DNA from: G963674665 sp963674665
Lineage (GTDB): Bacteria > Desulfobacterota > Desulfovibrionia > Desulfovibrionales > Desulfovibrionaceae
DNA length: 64,000 bases
Assembly (NCBI GenBank): GCA_963674665.2
Contig: CAXXPL010000015.1
Location: forward strand, 186,001-250,000
Reading direction: 5' to 3'
The notes below the pieces were generated by a model. It made no database searches. It was given only the letters and a program-made list of their open reading frames with translations, and was not told the DNA's origin. The first letter of the stretch is position 1. Each line of letters opens with the position of its first letter. This document shows, in pieces, positions 62,604 to 64,000 of this stretch. The position numbers were made by a program, and so were the translations under genes.

Positions 62604-63734
62604 TTACAGTCGAATCCCGAAGCGCTCCAGCCGGGCCTCGAGTTCGTAGCGTTTTCTTTTTTGCATCCACATCACCCCGGCCAGGGTGAGGGTCATAACC
62701 CCCATCACTATGAGGATGATTACGGCCTGCAGTCGAATGTCCGCGATCCGTTCCTCGCAGAGGTCGGTACGCCCCGGCTGGAGAACGCTGTTTTGCGGAG
62801 CGCCGGACGCGTAACTAACGTTCACGGCTGTGTCCAGCGGGAAGCGCCGCACGAGCCCCCGGGCGATGCCCATATCCTGATCCGGGCCGTAACAAAAGCA
62901 AATTCTGCTGTTGACGAACCGTTTGCCGCTGACATGGTACTCGTATTTCACCACGGCCCGGTAGCCGCGTCTCCTTGACTTGCCCTTCTTGATCCAGACC
63001 TGCTTCACCTCGGACCTGATGACGTTCCCCTGGGCAACTGGCCAGCGGGAGCTTTTTTGCGCCAGATCCAGGAATCTCCGGGCCTGATCCCTCTTGGAGT
63101 ACAGGAACAGGCCGAAGGCCAGGGCGCACACGACCAGGAGCCCGATCACCGCAACCATGAACAGGTTCAGGGAGCGGAACATTCTGCTGCGCTCCTCCTG
63201 GTCCGTCAAGTTCCCCCAAAAGAGCTCCTTGCCCGTGTCCAGCGCCAGGGCGGTGTTCGAGTCGCCCTGATCCATGTAGACCTCCACGTCCAGGGACTTT
63301 CTCAAACCCTTGGCCTTTTTCGACGACTGCAAGGAGGCCAGGCCAAGGGGCGCGGATTCCTCGGAGGCGCCGGCCGGCCGCAACTCCACCAGAATCCCCT
63401 TGAGGGTGGTGATGCCGGTGGGCGTCATGACCATGCCGCGGGGCTGGGTGCGCAGCATGACCGCGTTGACCTCGCGGAGTTTTTTCAACATGGGGTTGAA
63501 CAGGGCCTTGGAGAGGAGCAGGAACACCACCGTGACAACCGCCATGCCCGCGATGAAAATGATGAGCTGGTCGTTGTCCCGCAGCCGCAAGGTCAAGACC
63601 ACGGCAATGGCGATGAGGGCCACTCCCGAGATTGCGAACATGAGCCACCTGCCGATGCCGATGATCCTCAGGTGGCGCCTTATGCGCGGATGGATCTCCA
63701 TGCCGTCCTTGCTGTCGAACCCTGATTCCGCCAT
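62604..63734 (-). CDS. Membrane protein with DUF3592-like domain
   Basis: A 376-residue protein with a pair of N-terminal spans (RWLMFAISGVALIAIAVVLTL; LIIFIAGMAVVTVVFLLLSK), two more in the middle and one near the C-terminus (IILIVMGVMTLTLAGVMWM). A soluble part with SSRWPVAQGNVIRSEVKQV and YRAVVKYEYHVSGKRFVNSRI is a DUF3592 pattern, a family of unknown role. The start at 63734 (MAESGFDSKDG) follows a G-rich stretch; the larger open frame to 63983 is rejected. It precedes the TtcA-like gene by eight bases. Confidence 0.75.
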   Translation of the reverse strand: MAESGFDSKDGMEIHPRIRRHLRIIGIGRWLMFAISGVALIAIAVVLTLRLRDNDQLIIFIAGMAVVTVVFLLLSKALFNPMLKKLREVNAVMLRTQPRGMVMTPTGITTLKGILVELRPAGASEESAPLGLASLQSSKKAKGLRKSLDVEVYMDQGDSNTALALDTGKELFWGNLTDQEERSRMFRSLNLFMVAVIGLLVVCALAFGLFLYSKRDQARRFLDLAQKSSRWPVAQGNVIRSEVKQVWIKKGKSRRRGYRAVVKYEYHVSGKRFVNSRICFCYGPDQDMGIARGLVRRFPLDTAVNVSYASGAPQNSVLQPGRTDLCEERIADIRLQAVIILIVMGVMTLTLAGVMWMQKRKRYELEARLERFGIRL

Positions 63735-63878
63735 TGGTCCCCCCCCTGAAGAGCGAAATTTTACGTGTAACGGAGTGTTCGCGGATATTGTAGCAGATAA
63801 CACGGATAGTTTACAGTTATAGGTATGGATTTTTCGGTGCACCCTGAAATGCTGGGAATAAAAGATATAGGAAAGGGA

Positions 63879-63918
63879 GCGTAAGGGGAGACCCTTTTTG
63901 AATGAGCTTTCCCATTGC
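63879..63918. repeat. Degenerate B-type palindromic repeat
   Basis: GCGTAAGGGGAGACCC... ...CTTTCCCATTGC in the last gap of the window, with substitutions in both arms. The remaining bases to 64000 hold nothing I can call. Confidence 0.45.
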
Positions 63919-64000
63919 AGTTTTCTTAGTGCAAAAAGCCACTTAAAATCAAGCGGCCAGCAAAAAGTGGCGGCCGGGAACATGCCCCCGGCCCACCAGG

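Overview
The window looks like a chromosomal segment of an anaerobic, high-GC, Gram-negative bacterium, most likely a Desulfovibrio-type Desulfobacterota. The Gram-negative call rests on the complete Kdo set, an ABC capsule exporter and a Wza-like outer-membrane protein. The anaerobe call rests on the class III (NrdD/NrdG) ribonucleotide reductase. The genus-level guess is inference from gene style and from the GC-rich palindromic intergenic repeats. I found no tRNA, rRNA, CRISPR array, transposase or prophage genes.

Region 1 (1-19727, all + strand) is a group 2 (KPS-type) capsule locus. Its first half holds enzymes for an unusual lipid: the C-terminal part of a reducing polyketide/fatty-acid synthase (methyltransferase, enoyl reductase, ketoreductase, ACP), a PLP-dependent alpha-oxoamine synthase, KpsS, a GNAT acyltransferase, a short-chain dehydrogenase and an LtaS-like membrane phosphotransferase. 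The set recalls the rkpA/G/H/I/J genes of rhizobial K-antigen loci. Next come the exporter kpsM-kpsT-kpsE-kpsD, the Kdo-linker transferase kpsC, a small lipoprotein and the CMP-Kdo genes kdsB-kdsA-kdsD. The first 8.2 kb carries about 20 single-base frameshifts with all catalytic motifs intact, which looks like poor consensus quality rather than decay. kpsE is broken by a 23-base poly-G run.

Region 2 (19.7-34.4 kb) is mixed: an exported polysaccharide deacetylase, an SGNH-like protein, a SPOR-like protein, asd, a class IV aminotransferase, a winged-helix-like protein, trpS, an M50 membrane protease, a DUF1445/D-glutamate cyclase-like gene divergent from hydantoinase/oxoprolinase subunits A and B, a secreted double beta-trefoil (AbfB-like) protein and a small zinc-ribbon protein. 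Region 3 (34.5-49.5 kb) has an RND efflux pair with a candidate operator/promoter, a GDP-L-fucose cassette (manC-gmd-fcl), cobT, an operon of ArnT-like glycosyltransferase, YkgJ-like Cys-cluster protein and penicillin-binding protein 1A, and a MIF-like tautomerase.

Region 4 (49.5-64 kb) starts with an ORF-less group II intron next to nrdD-nrdG, then an AT-rich gene-free stretch, two tandem multi-PAS histidine kinases with a MITE-like element at the end of one, a methyltransferase, a K+ channel, two small Cys-containing proteins (one of only 53 residues), a TtcA-like PP-loop protein and a DUF3592-type membrane protein. A recurrent family of GC-rich palindromes sits in many intergenic gaps from 24.6 kb onward.
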